Of a stretch of DNA of 64,000 bases, positions 27,701 to 35,377 are shown piece after piece (within the stretch, counting starts at the first letter, position 1; each line of letters opens with the position of its first letter). Under the pieces are notes generated by a model, which saw only the letters and a list, made by a program, of their open reading frames with translations, made no database searches and was not told the origin of the DNA. This DNA is from an uncultured Cellulomonas sp. (GTDB lineage: Bacteria > Actinomycetota > Actinomycetes > Actinomycetales > Cellulomonadaceae): contig NZ_CANLTL010000010.1 of NCBI RefSeq assembly GCF_947494015.1, positions 1 through 64,000 of the forward strand, written 5' to 3'. A program made the translations under genes and the position numbers.

Positions 27701-28365
27701 ACCACGGTGCCGGCGCCGTCGCCGAAGACCTGCACCTCGACGTGCCGGGCGGCGGTGATCAGCCGCTCCAGGAAGACCCCCGCGGTCCCGAAGCTCGCTC
27801 CGGCGGTGCGCCGCACCGACTCCCACGCGGCCGTCAGCTCCGCGGCGGACCGGCACGCGCGCATCCCGATCCCGCCTCCGCCGGCGGTCGCCTTGAGCAT
27901 CACGGGGTAGCCGATCCCGTCGGCCGCCACGAGCGCCTCGTCGAGGGAGCCCAGCAGCCCGGTGCCGGCGAGCATCGGCACCCCGACCGCCCGGGCGGCG
28001 TCCCGCGCGGTGTGCTTGGAGCCGAACAGCTCGAGGTGCTCCGGGGCCGGGCCGACGAACGCGATGCCGGCCGCCTCGGCGGCCCGGGCGAAGGCCGCGT
28101 TCTCGGACAGGAACCCGTAGCCGGGGTGGATGGCGCCGGCGCCGGCGTCGACGGCGGCCTCGATGATCCGGTCGGCGCGCAGGTAGCTCTGCGTCGCGGG
28201 TGCGGGGCCGAGCAGCAACGAGCGGTCGGCGAGCCGGACGTGCGGGGCGCCCGCGTCGGCCGCGGAGTGGACCGCGACCGTCCGCAGGCCCAGCGCGCGC
28301 GCCGTGCGCAGGATGCGGACGGCGATCTCGCCGCGGTTGGCTACGAGCAGGGTGTCGAAGCTCAT
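24760..28365 (-). CDS. Biotin-dependent guanidine (urea-type) carboxylase
   Basis: The 1,201-residue protein has the full urea-carboxylase layout. It has a biotin carboxylase domain (1-450, with VANRGEIAVRILR and HPGYGFLSEN), AHS2/AHS1-type carboxyltransferase domains (about 460-1050), and a C-terminal biotinyl domain with the carrier lysine in LEAMKMEAPV. The length is standard. It is annotated in most genomes as urea carboxylase. In operons with two DUF1989 genes, experimental work on relatives shows that guanidine is the preferred substrate. It would convert guanidine, bicarbonate and ATP to carboxyguanidine. I could not place the specificity-determining pocket residue with certainty, so the substrate rests on gene context. 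Confidence 0.9.
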   Translation of the reverse strand: MSFDTLLVANRGEIAVRILRTARALGLRTVAVHSAADAGAPHVRLADRSLLLGPAPATQSYLRADRIIEAAVDAGAGAIHPGYGFLSENAAFARAAEAAGIAFVGPAPEHLELFGSKHTARDAARAVGVPMLAGTGLLGSLDEALVAADGIGYPVMLKATAGGGGIGMRACRSAAELTAAWESVRRTAGASFGTAGVFLERLITAARHVEVQVFGDGAGTVVTLGDRDCSLQRRHQKVCEEAPAPGLPDAVRAGIADAARDLCASVAYRSAGTVEYVYDAEREEAAFLEVNTRLQVEHPVTEAVYGVDLVEWMLRLAQGDTSVVRTELTPRGHAVEARVYAENPDRDHLPSAGTVTALRMPDDARVDTWVEAGTEVTTHYDPLLAKVITAGDDRDAAWGALATALDSARVDGIATNLGLLRSIARTPVVLDAAHHTGTVAHVEDADPRVEVVRPGMLTTVQDWPGRTGLWHVGIPPSGPMDDLSFRLGNRALGNDEGAAGLECTLAGPALRFRTAATVMVTGAPAPVTVDGTRAPQWQPVHVPAGGVLDIGAPTAGMRTYLLVRGGLDVTPVLGSAATFDLGRIGGTTGGPLRAGDGLPLPRTEPVGTPAATAVPPAERPVLTDTWEIGALEGPHAAPEFFTPGDVAEFYAARWSVHFNSARTGVRLVGPKPTWARPDGGEAGLHPSNIHDTPYAVGAVDYTGDLPILLGPDGPSLGGFTCPATVAVGQMWKLGQLRPGDTVRFVPVDEAQAATLRTTPQTRPVPSRPAHDDGGVLGRAPAEAHHPEVTYRRSGDDNLLVEYGPMQLDLASRMRVHALAEAVRERLVADGGRAARGLVDLTPGIRSLQLHLDPDVLPLRTALDLVRAVEHELPATSDLVVPSRTVHLPLSWDDPATREAIERYMAGVRDDAPWCPWNIEFIRRINGLGSVDDVYRTVFDADYLVMGLGDVYLGAPVATPLDPRHRLVTTKYNPARTWTPENAVGIGGAYLCIYGMEGPGGYQFVGRTVPVWSTHTQRGAFEPGTPWLLRFFDVIKWYPVGADELLDLRADARAGGLDLRIEPGQFALADHERFLADHAGSIADFQRRQAAAFSTERDAWEAAGEFDRRAEPELAAPVPDGVEVPDGSDGVGAPFVGTVFRIDVRPGDVVVEGQVLLALEAMKMEAPVVATVSGTVTAVSVTPGDQVSPGQVLVVVEQQVAA

Positions 28366-28366
28366 G

Positions 28367-29074
28367 TCAGCGGTCCTGTCCCGCGGTGGTGGTGGTGGCG
28401 GTGGTGCTGCGGCCCCGGGTGGGGTCGGCGTCGTCGGCCGCGGGCGTCGTGACGACCATCCGCACGGGAGTGGGGTCGAAGCCGTTGCACGGGTTGTTGA
28501 CCTGGGGGCAGTTGGACAAGATGACGAGGGTGTCCTTCTCCGCCCGCAGCGTGACGGTGAGCCCGGGCGCGGAGATGCCGTCCACGATGCCCAGGGCGCC
28601 GTCGGGGTCCACCGGCACGTTCATGTACCAGTTCACGTTCGACACCAGGTCGCGGGCGGTCAGGCCCCAGCGGCTGCCCTCGAGCAGGAAGTTCTCCGCG
28701 CACGCGTGCTGGCCCGCGGTGTGCCGGCCGTAGCGCAGCGCGTTGGACTCCTTCGAGCACGCCCCACCGAGGGTGTCGTGCCGGCCGCAGTCGTCGGCGA
28801 CGACGGTCAGCAGCGGGTCGTGCTCGCTGTCGAGCAGGACGCTGCCGGTGGTGAGGAAGATCGACCCCTGCGCCGCGATGGTGTCCGGGGCGCTGTAGCG
28901 CCGGGAGGTGTCGTGGGCGTCGTAGGCGAGGAAGTCGACCGCCTGGTTGCCCTCGAGGTCGACGATCGAGAGCTCCGCGCCGGCCGGCAGCACGGTCGAC
29001 CACGGCGCGCGGGCGGGCACGACCTCGTCGAGCAGCACGGTCGGCCGGGAGGTGGGGTACGTGTCGGTGCTCAT
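28367..29074 (-). CDS. DUF1989 protein, carboxyguanidine deiminase subunit (UAAP2 type)
   Basis: The 235-residue protein belongs to the urea-carboxylase-associated DUF1989 family. Conserved pieces are DLEGNQAVDFLAYD, a Cys-rich stretch (DDCGRHDTLGGACSKESN) and HACAENFLLEG, which likely form a metal site. In relatives the two DUF1989 proteins form a carboxyguanidine deiminase that releases ammonia and gives allophanate. The ATG overlaps the stop of the other DUF1989 gene by four bases, and one base separates the stop from the carboxylase start. A Thr-rich C-terminal tail (about 20 residues) is unusual and probably disordered. Confidence 0.88.
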   Translation of the reverse strand: MSTDTYPTSRPTVLLDEVVPARAPWSTVLPAGAELSIVDLEGNQAVDFLAYDAHDTSRRYSAPDTIAAQGSIFLTTGSVLLDSEHDPLLTVVADDCGRHDTLGGACSKESNALRYGRHTAGQHACAENFLLEGSRWGLTARDLVSNVNWYMNVPVDPDGALGIVDGISAPGLTVTLRAEKDTLVILSNCPQVNNPCNGFDPTPVRMVVTTPAADDADPTRGRSTTATTTTAGQDR

Positions 29075-29922
29075 CGGATCCCTCTCGTGGTCAGGTAGGC
29101 GGCGGTCGCGTCCAGCGCGCGCCGCCCCTCGGGGGTCGCGGTCCACCGCGGGTCGGACGGCGTCGTCGGCGCGCTGCGCCAGCCCAGGACCTCGAGCGGC
29201 CCGCTGGTGAAGTGCGGCCGGGGGTCGAGCGGGTGCGCGGTGTTCGCGACCAGCACGAGCAGCCGCATCTCGGCGAGCAGCGTCACGTGCGTGCCCGCAC
29301 CGGCCGACCCGCTGCTGTGCGCTCGCCCGTCGGCGTCCACCGTGACCCCGTGGAAGAAGGAGATGCTCGGCGGGAGGTCGCGCCGGCCGAGGCCGTGCTT
29401 GGCGGCGGCCAGGGTGAACAGCTCGCGGCCGGCCGGGGCCGGACCGTGGGCCGAGCCGTCGCCGTAGCGCTCGTCGTTGCGTCGCCGGGTCGTGGTGCCG
29501 AACAGTGCGTCGTGGTGCCCGGACGTGTCGTCGAGGACGCTCGCCAGGACGCGGCCCTGCCCGGACAGCAGCGCGTGGCCCGCGGTGAGGTGGACCTGCC
29601 ACTGCACCTTGACGGTGTCGGCGACGCTGAGGCGTTCCCACGGCTCGTCGGCGTTGAGCAGCAGCACGTGCGCGCACGCGTCGCCGGTCAGGTCGGTGAG
29701 ACGGATCGCCGTCCCGCGGTCGACCACCGCATGGGTGTACCCGCCGCCGGCCACCGTCTCGGCCCAGACGAGGTCGGCGGGCCGCACCCCGTCCGGCGGG
29801 CTCGGCCACGCGCTCGCGGGCAGGGTGGGCATCGCCGTCACCTGCCCGACGGCGGCCGCCTCCTGGGCGCGGGCGTGCTCGCGGGCCCCTGCGGTGGTGC
29901 TCGTGCCGTTGCTGCCGGTCAT
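29071..29922 (-). CDS. DUF1989 protein, carboxyguanidine deiminase subunit (UAAP1 type)
   Basis: The 283-residue protein is the first gene of the operon and the second DUF1989 partner. It has DLTGDACAHVLLLNADEP, an H-x-x-x-FGTTTRRRNDERYG block, and a SISFFHGVTVDADG stretch. The family's core begins near residue 50, and the Ala-rich lead may be partly non-structural. Together with the next gene it is predicted to deaminate carboxyguanidine to allophanate. Its promoter region holds a palindrome that is shared with the symporter gene. Confidence 0.88.
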   Translation of the reverse strand: MTGSNGTSTTAGAREHARAQEAAAVGQVTAMPTLPASAWPSPPDGVRPADLVWAETVAGGGYTHAVVDRGTAIRLTDLTGDACAHVLLLNADEPWERLSVADTVKVQWQVHLTAGHALLSGQGRVLASVLDDTSGHHDALFGTTTRRRNDERYGDGSAHGPAPAGRELFTLAAAKHGLGRRDLPPSISFFHGVTVDADGRAHSSGSAGAGTHVTLLAEMRLLVLVANTAHPLDPRPHFTSGPLEVLGWRSAPTTPSDPRWTATPEGRRALDATAAYLTTRGIR

Positions 29923-29942
29923 GTGGCTCCCCGCTCGTTAAT

Positions 29943-29959
29943 CTGTTGATCGACAGGAA
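29943..29959. promoter_or_regulatory. Probable TetR operator between the guanidine operon and tetR
   Basis: CTGTTGATCGACAGGAA contains a 6+2+6 near-palindrome (CTGTTG-AT-CGACAG, one mismatch). It agrees at 15 of 17 positions with the sequence at 30832-30848 upstream of the symporter. It lies 21 bases before the DUF1989 start and about 80 before the TetR start. A second inverted repeat (GGAACAG at 29956 and CTGTTCC at 29975) overlaps its edge. Autoregulation and control of the operon are inferred. Confidence 0.65.
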
Positions 29960-30037
29960 CAGGGTGCGGTGCCGCTGTTCCGCAGTGGTCACCGCGAGGT
30001 AAACGGGCTGTAACGCGGTGATAGGTTCGGCCGCGAG

Positions 30038-30709
30038 ATGGCACGCAGACCGGGACGACCGCGCGCGAGCGCCGGGCCTGACACGGGGCGGGGGACCGCG
30101 CAGGACATCCTCGACGCGGCCGCGGCGCTGTTCTGCACCGTGGGGTACACCTCCACCAGCACCTACGCCATCGCCGAGCGCGCCGGCGTCCGGCAGGCCT
30201 CGATCTACCACCACTTCGCCGGCAAGCACGCGATCCTGCTCGAGCTGCTGCTCGGCACGGTGCGTCCCTCGCTCGCCAACGTGGATGCGCTCGCGGGCGG
30301 TGATGCCCCGATCCCGGCGCGGCTGTGGGCGCTGTGCCACGCCGACGTGACCCTCCTGTGCGCGGGCCGGGACAACCTGGGGGCCCTGTACCTCCTGCCC
30401 GAGGTCGCCGACGACCGCTTCGCGGAGTTCCGCCGGCTGCACGCGGACCTGCGCACCGGGTACGAGCGCCTCGTCGCCGGGTTCCCCGGGGTGGCGCCGG
30501 AGGAGGCCCCGGACCTCGCCGCCCTCGTGCTCGGGCTGGTCGAGAGCGTCATCCTGCTCCGCCGCGGGGAGCCGGCGCTGCGCGCGCAGGACGTCGCACC
30601 GCGGGTGGCCGACGCCGTCCAGCGCATCCTCGGCCTGCCGCACGAGCGGATCGCCGAGGTGCGCGCGCAGGGCCTGGCGCTGGGCGCGGGCCTCCCCGCG
30701 TCGGGCTGA
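30038..30709 (+). CDS. TetR-family transcriptional regulator
   Basis: The 223-residue protein has an N-terminal TetR helix-turn-helix (about 20-70, with TYAIAERAGVRQASIYHHFA) and an all-helical ligand-binding domain. It is divergent from the guanidine operon, with a palindromic operator between them, and lies 209 bases before the symporter gene, which has a matching operator. It is the likely repressor of both. Guanidine operons are often under a guanidine riboswitch, and none fits in this 115-base gap. The ligand is unknown. Confidence 0.88.
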   Translation: MARRPGRPRASAGPDTGRGTAQDILDAAAALFCTVGYTSTSTYAIAERAGVRQASIYHHFAGKHAILLELLLGTVRPSLANVDALAGGDAPIPARLWALCHADVTLLCAGRDNLGALYLLPEVADDRFAEFRRLHADLRTGYERLVAGFPGVAPEEAPDLAALVLGLVESVILLRRGEPALRAQDVAPRVADAVQRILGLPHERIAEVRAQGLALGAGLPASG

Positions 30710-30831
30710 CCCGACCGCGTCCGGACCCGGGACGCGGGTGTCGCGGGCGGCCCGCGAGCTCGGGCCGGCAGATTTAACACGTCCGTTTCACGGCGGCAGC
30801 GAGCCGGACACGGCCCCGGTGGTCAATGAAC

Positions 30832-30848
30832 CTGTCGCTCGACAGGAA
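30832..30848. promoter_or_regulatory. Probable TetR operator upstream of the symporter
   Basis: CTGTCGCTCGACAGGAA holds a perfect palindrome, with arms CCTGTCG and CGACAGG around CT when the preceding C at 30831 is counted. It matches the operator at 29943 at 15 of 17 positions. It is 70 bases upstream of the chosen symporter start. A start codon at 30826 would place the palindrome inside the coding sequence, which argues against that longer start. Confidence 0.65.
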
Positions 30849-30918
30849 GTCGGCGGCATCGGTCCGCGGTCCCCGACCGCCTCCGCACCGCGCGGAGCCC
30901 AAGCCCCCTGGAGCTGCC

Positions 30919-32544
30919 GTGATCATCGCTGGTGTCGGTCTGAGCGTTCTCGCCGTCGTCCTGGTCGGCATCCTCGTCGCCCGCAAGGTGGACGGTGACA
31001 GCGCCAACTTCCTCGTCGCCGGACGGCGCCTGGGTGTCCCGCTGGTCGCGGCGTCCCTCATGGCCGCCGCCGTGGACTCCAACGCGACGGTCGGCAACAC
31101 CGACCTCACGTCCGCGTTCGGCTTCTGGTCCGGGGCCTCGCTCGCGCTCGGCCTGGCGCTGTGCCTGCTGCTCACGGGGCTGTTCCTGGCCCGGCCGATG
31201 AACCGGATGGGCTTGTTCACCCTGGCCGACTTCTACCGGCTGCGGTACGGGCGCGGGGTCGAGGTGGGGTCGTCCGTGCTGATGATCTTCGCCTTCGCGA
31301 TCCTCATGGCGGGCAACCTGGTGGCGTGCGGCTTCCTGCTCGAGCGCTTCCTCGGGCTCGACTACACGGTCGGCGTGCTCATCGCGGTCGCGCTCGTGCT
31401 GGTGTACACGATCGGCGGCGGGATGTTCTCCGACGCGTACACCGCCGCGATCCAGATCGTCATCACGCTGGTGGCGACCGTCGCCCTGCTGTGGTGGGTC
31501 GGGTCGACCATCGGCTTCGCGATCCCCGAGGGCATGGGACCGTTCGACCTCGCCCAGCTGACGTCCACCGATGCCGGCGCCCCGATCAACTGGGCGACGC
31601 TGCTGTCGCTCGGGATCGGCGACATCGTCGCCATCGACTTCATGCAGCGGATCTTCTCCGCCCGCAGCCCCGAGGTCGCGCGACGCTCGTGCTTCACCGG
31701 CGCCGCCGGGACCGCCGTGATCGGCGTCGCCTACGCGCTCGTGTCGCTCGCGGCGGTCTCGGCGCTGGGGCTGGACATGGCCGACGGGCCGGTGCTGTTC
31801 ACGCTGCTGGACAGCTACGCGCCACCGGCCCTGACCATCCTGGTGCTGTCGGGAATCGTCGCCGCGTCGTTCTCGACGGCGTCCGGGGCCATCCTGGCGA
31901 CCTCCGCCGTCGCGGTGCGCAACATCTTCGGGGTGCGTCGGGTCGCCACCGAGCCCGGCACCGCCGACCCGCTGCTGCGCTGGACGCGGCTGGCGATGGT
32001 GCCCGTGGTGCTGCTCGGCGTCACCGTGGCGCTGCAGGTCGCGCAGACCGGCATCCTGCTCACGCTGGCCTTCGACCTCATGCTGGCCTGCCTGGTCGTG
32101 CCGTTCCTGCTCGGCCTGTTCTGGAAGCGCGGCGGGACCCGCGCCGCGGTCGCGGCGATGGTGACCGGGCTCGTCGTCCGCATCACGCTGTTCGTGCTCA
32201 CGCCCACGATGTACGGGGTGCCCAACGACGTCGCCTACCTCCCCAACGACCTGGTGCCGGCGTCGTTCGACGGCTGGCCGACGATGTACGGGGCACTCGC
32301 CTCGCTGCTGGCCTACCTCGTCGCGGCGGCGGTCTGGCCGCGCGCGGTCACCGAGGAGGCCTGGGCCATCGCCGACGGCGACGCGTTCGCGGCGGCGCCG
32401 GTCGTGCCCGCCCCGGCACCCGCCTCCGTCCCCGGCGGCGCGGGTGCGGTCGCCGCGGCTGCGGCCCCGGTCGTGAGCGGCGACGTCGAGGCGCCGGCGT
32501 CCGCCGTACCGGCCGGGGTGGCGTCGTCGACCGAGCGGGCCTGA
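30919..32544 (+). CDS. Sodium:solute symporter (SSS family), probable guanidine/urea uptake
   Basis: The 541-residue protein has about thirteen membrane helices typical of the SSS family. Landmarks are FLVAGRRLG, the GN-x-D-L region near 60, the IGGGMFSDAYTAAIQ motif near 170, and FSTASGAI near 320. The GTG at 30919 is preferred because TGGAG precedes it and because the hydrophobic helix begins there. An ATG at 30826 adds a non-conserved lead containing the operator. The tail after residue 480 is Ala/Pro-rich. Shared operator sequence with the guanidine operon suggests that it imports guanidine or a related nitrogen compound. Confidence 0.85.
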   Translation: MIIAGVGLSVLAVVLVGILVARKVDGDSANFLVAGRRLGVPLVAASLMAAAVDSNATVGNTDLTSAFGFWSGASLALGLALCLLLTGLFLARPMNRMGLFTLADFYRLRYGRGVEVGSSVLMIFAFAILMAGNLVACGFLLERFLGLDYTVGVLIAVALVLVYTIGGGMFSDAYTAAIQIVITLVATVALLWWVGSTIGFAIPEGMGPFDLAQLTSTDAGAPINWATLLSLGIGDIVAIDFMQRIFSARSPEVARRSCFTGAAGTAVIGVAYALVSLAAVSALGLDMADGPVLFTLLDSYAPPALTILVLSGIVAASFSTASGAILATSAVAVRNIFGVRRVATEPGTADPLLRWTRLAMVPVVLLGVTVALQVAQTGILLTLAFDLMLACLVVPFLLGLFWKRGGTRAAVAAMVTGLVVRITLFVLTPTMYGVPNDVAYLPNDLVPASFDGWPTMYGALASLLAYLVAAAVWPRAVTEEAWAIADGDAFAAAPVVPAPAPASVPGGAGAVAAAAAPVVSGDVEAPASAVPAGVASSTERA

Positions 32545-32576
32545 GGCGGCGCCCCTCGAGCGGTACCGCGGGCGTG

Positions 32577-32599
32577 GGCGCCGCCGCGCGGGCGGCGCC
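32577..32599 (+). terminator. GC-rich hairpin after the symporter
   Basis: Arms GGCGCCGCC and GGCGGCGCC surround the loop GCGCG, 32 bases after the symporter stop. There is no T-run, but the position between two plus-strand genes fits a terminator. Confidence 0.5.
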
Positions 32600-32698
32600 G
32601 ATACCCCCCCGGGTGCGCGCGCGGCGGACAATGGTGCCGACAGGACAGCCGGCGGCCGGCGCGTCGAGCCGGGCGGCCGCGTGACCACGGGAGCACCG

Positions 32699-33838
32699 AT
32701 GACGAACCTCGACACGCGGCCTGACGCGGTGACCTGCGACGACGCCCCTCGGGGTGCCGGCTCCACGAGCGTGGAGGTGCTCACGCCGCGCGACGTCCCG
32801 CTCGGCGGGGTCCGGGCCATGACGGTCCGCCGGACCCTGCCGCAGCGTGCCCGATCCTTCATCGGTGCGTGGTGCTTCCTCGACCACTACGGGCCGGACG
32901 ACGTCGCGGTCACCGGCGGGATGCGGGTGCCCCCGCACCCGCACACCGGGCTGCAGACGGTCAGCTGGCTGTTCTCCGGGGAGGTGGAGCACCGCGACAG
33001 CCTCGGTACGCACGCCGTCGTGCGCCCGGGGGAGCTCAACCTCATGACCGCCGGTTACGGCATCAGCCACTCCGAGGACTCCACGCCGGCGACCACGGTG
33101 CTGCACGGCGTCCAGCTGTGGACGGTCCTGCCCGAGCGACACCGGGGGACGGCGCCGGCCTTCGACCACCACGTCCCGCCGGTGACCGGGCTCGACGACG
33201 GCGCCGTGCGGGTCTTCCTCGGCTCGCTCGCGGGCTCGACGTCGCCGGTGCCGACCTTCTCGCCGCTGCTCGGCGCCGAGGTCGTTCTCGGCGGCGGGTA
33301 CGCGCACACGTTCGCGGTCGACCCGACGTTCGAGCACGGCGTCCTGGTGGACACCGGCACGGTGGAGGTCGGTGCGGGGGACGTCCTTCGGGGCGAGGAC
33401 GGCTCGGGCGGGGCGCACGGTGTGCAGGGGCGGGCCGGGGAGCTGCTGTACGTGCCGGCGGGGACGACGTCGCTCACCGTGCGGGCCTCCGACGGCGACG
33501 TCCGGCTCGTCCTCATCGGCGGTGAGCCGCTGGGGGAGCGCATCGTCATGTGGTGGAACTTCATCGGCCGCGACCACGACGAGGTGACCCGGGCGCGCCG
33601 GCAGTGGCAGGCGCAGATCGGCGCCGACGACGCCGAGATCGCCGCCGAAGGGGACCCGTCCGGCGGTGACACCACCCGGGCCGATCTCGGCGGACCGGAC
33701 GGCGTGCCCCCCGACGCCGTCCTCGACCCGGCCGCCGGGGCGCCGTCGGGCGGTCGTTTCGGGACGGTGACCGGCCACCCGCACCCACCCCTGCCGGCGC
33801 CGCCCATGCCGCACCAGCGGCTCAAGCCGCGCGGCTGA
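32699..33838 (+). CDS. Pirin family protein
   Basis: The 379-residue protein has the two-cupin pirin fold. The N-terminal domain carries the metal-binding pattern PPHPHTGLQTVSWL and a conserved GELNLMTAGYGISHSE stretch, and the C-terminal domain (about 180-290) the IGGEPLGERI motif. The last 80 residues are a Gly/Asp/Pro-rich extension beyond the usual pirin length. Family members bind iron, and some act as quercetinases. The ATG at 32699 with GGGAG before it is preferred over a GTG 18 bases upstream. Confidence 0.88.
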   Translation: MTNLDTRPDAVTCDDAPRGAGSTSVEVLTPRDVPLGGVRAMTVRRTLPQRARSFIGAWCFLDHYGPDDVAVTGGMRVPPHPHTGLQTVSWLFSGEVEHRDSLGTHAVVRPGELNLMTAGYGISHSEDSTPATTVLHGVQLWTVLPERHRGTAPAFDHHVPPVTGLDDGAVRVFLGSLAGSTSPVPTFSPLLGAEVVLGGGYAHTFAVDPTFEHGVLVDTGTVEVGAGDVLRGEDGSGGAHGVQGRAGELLYVPAGTTSLTVRASDGDVRLVLIGGEPLGERIVMWWNFIGRDHDEVTRARRQWQAQIGADDAEIAAEGDPSGGDTTRADLGGPDGVPPDAVLDPAAGAPSGGRFGTVTGHPHPPLPAPPMPHQRLKPRG

Positions 33839-33856
33839 GGGCCCCGCACCGCCGGC

Positions 33857-33980
33857 GGACCTGCGCCGGGGGACGGACGCCGGGGGACGGAGCGGGGGAC
33901 CTGCGCCGGGGGGGCGGAGCGGGGGACCTGCGCCGAGGGACCTTCGCCGAGGGACCTCCGCCGGGGGGCGGAGCGGGGGT
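33857..33980. repeat. Short GGACCTGCGCC-type repeats, G-rich
   Basis: Five copies of an 11-base unit (GGACCTGCGCC at 33857, 33897 and 33924, then variants at 33938 and 33952) are separated by GGGGG-rich runs and GGCGGAGC blocks. The stretch lies between the pirin stop and the heme oxygenase start. The plus strand has many G-runs and could fold into quadruplexes. Confidence 0.7.
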
Positions 33981-34078
33981 CGGGCCGACGTCGTCGGAGG
34001 GTGGAAGTGGTCGGGGACGGGGCTGCCCGGTGATGGACGGGCGTCGTCGGGCACGCCACGGCCTGGGATCCTGGTGCC

Positions 34079-34717
34079 GTGGACACGCAACTCGTCGCGG
34101 ACCTGCGCACCGCGACCCGGACCCAGCACGAGCAGGCGGAGGCGATGCCGTTCGTGGGAGAGCTGATGGCCGGCCGGGTGCCGGTCGAGGCCTACGTCGA
34201 CCTGCTCACGCAGCACCACGCGATCTACGGCGCCCTCGAGGCGGCCGAGCCGTTCGTCCGCGTTGACACGGCGGGGGCGACGATGCTGTTCGACGTGCTG
34301 TCTCGGAGCGCCGCGATCGAGCACGACCTGGCGGTGCTGCGCGGGCCGTCCTGGCGGCAGCACGGGCGCACCCTGCCGGCCACGGACCGCTACGTCGACC
34401 GGCTGCTCGCCGTCGCGGGGACGTGGGTGGGCGGGTACGTGGCGCACGCCTACACGCGCTACCTCGGCGACCTGTCCGGGGGACTGGCCATCCGGTCGGT
34501 GCTGCGCCGCGAGTACGGGCTCGGTGACGACGCGCTCCACTTCTACACGTTCCCCGGCATCGCCAAGCCCAAGCTCTTCAAGGACCTCTACCGGGCGCGG
34601 CTGGACGCCCTTCCGTTCGACGACGGCGAGCGGGCCCGCGTCGCGGAGGAGGCGGGGGTGGCGTTCCGGCTGAACGCCGAGGTGTTCGCGGACCTGGGGG
34701 CGGTGTACCTGTCCTGA
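34079..34717 (+). CDS. Biliverdin-producing heme oxygenase
   Basis: The 212-residue helical protein carries the proximal heme ligand His17 (RTQHEQAE) and the distal-helix signature YLGDLSGG (about 128-135). These identify heme oxygenase, which opens heme to biliverdin, iron and carbon monoxide. The start is GTG. It stands alone, but a bacteriophytochrome that needs biliverdin is encoded 2.3 kb downstream, with only a DUF222/HNH gene between them. Iron recovery is another possible role. Confidence 0.93.
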   Translation: MDTQLVADLRTATRTQHEQAEAMPFVGELMAGRVPVEAYVDLLTQHHAIYGALEAAEPFVRVDTAGATMLFDVLSRSAAIEHDLAVLRGPSWRQHGRTLPATDRYVDRLLAVAGTWVGGYVAHAYTRYLGDLSGGLAIRSVLRREYGLGDDALHFYTFPGIAKPKLFKDLYRARLDALPFDDGERARVAEEAGVAFRLNAEVFADLGAVYLS

Positions 34718-35377
34718 CGCGGGGCGCCGTCGCGGCGGCGGCTGGAGGCGGGGGTCGTCGTGGCGACGCGCCGACGACGGCGTCGGCTCGGTGTGCGGTG
34801 TCAGGTGCCGCGGGTGCCGCAGGCGCCGCGGGTGCGGTCGCGGGGCCGGCTGGGTACGGCCTGTGTCGGTGGTCGGTGGTCGGTGTTCGTCGGTCGGTCG
34901 GGGTGGCGGCCGTGCGGAGCCCCGCGCGGTGCGCCGCCGCGGTGGTGCGGGCGGGGAGGCGTCGCCATCGGGCGCCGGACAGTGGTGGACGCAGGACGGC
35001 GGTGATGTTGGTGGACCCGCGGACGGCGGTAGGGGGGCGGTGTGGGGCGGGCAGCGAACGGCTGGGGTGGAGCGCCGCCGCAGGCGTCGAACGGCGCACT
35101 TCACGCGCCGCGCCGGGATCCGGGAGGCGCGATGGGCGCCCCGGCGCAAGCGAGCCGCGCGGACGGCTGCGCCGATTCGCGGTCCCGCTGCACTTCTTTC
35201 ATCGCGACGCGACAACAGCGCTCTTGACGGCCGAGGCAGTCGACCGCTGAAGGCGCCGTGAACTCGAGCAAACCGGTCCACAGCCCGCTCGGGTGAAACG
35301 CCGTCCACAAACGCTGATGGCCACGGCGGGGATGTCAGTGGCTGACCGTAGAGTGTGGGTATCGCTTTGATCGAGGC
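34718..35377. other. Long GC-rich spacer
   Basis: About 660 bases hold no defensible gene. The first 400 are low in complexity, with runs such as GGTGCCGCGGGTGCCGCAGG and repeated GTCGGTGG words. The last 200 are of more mixed composition and must include the promoter of the DUF222/HNH gene. Confidence 0.45.

Noticed and set aside
29923-30037. A guanidine-I riboswitch ahead of the guanidine operon
   Set aside because: Only 115 bases separate the divergent starts, and the leader shows a palindromic operator rather than the long structured aptamer. I could not run a covariance search, and Infernal with the ykkC models would settle it.
30826-30918. An upstream ATG start for the symporter at 30826
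   Set aside because: The 31 added residues are not hydrophobic or conserved and would contain the operator palindrome. A GTG at 30919 with TGGAG upstream fits better.
30823-32862. Long minus-strand frame opposite the symporter gene
   Set aside because: The product is rich in Arg, His, Gln and Asp with no domain. The plus strand encodes membrane helices of the SSS family.
33857-33980. A CRISPR array
   Set aside because: Units are 11 bases and degenerate, without regular spacers of constant length, and there are no cas genes.
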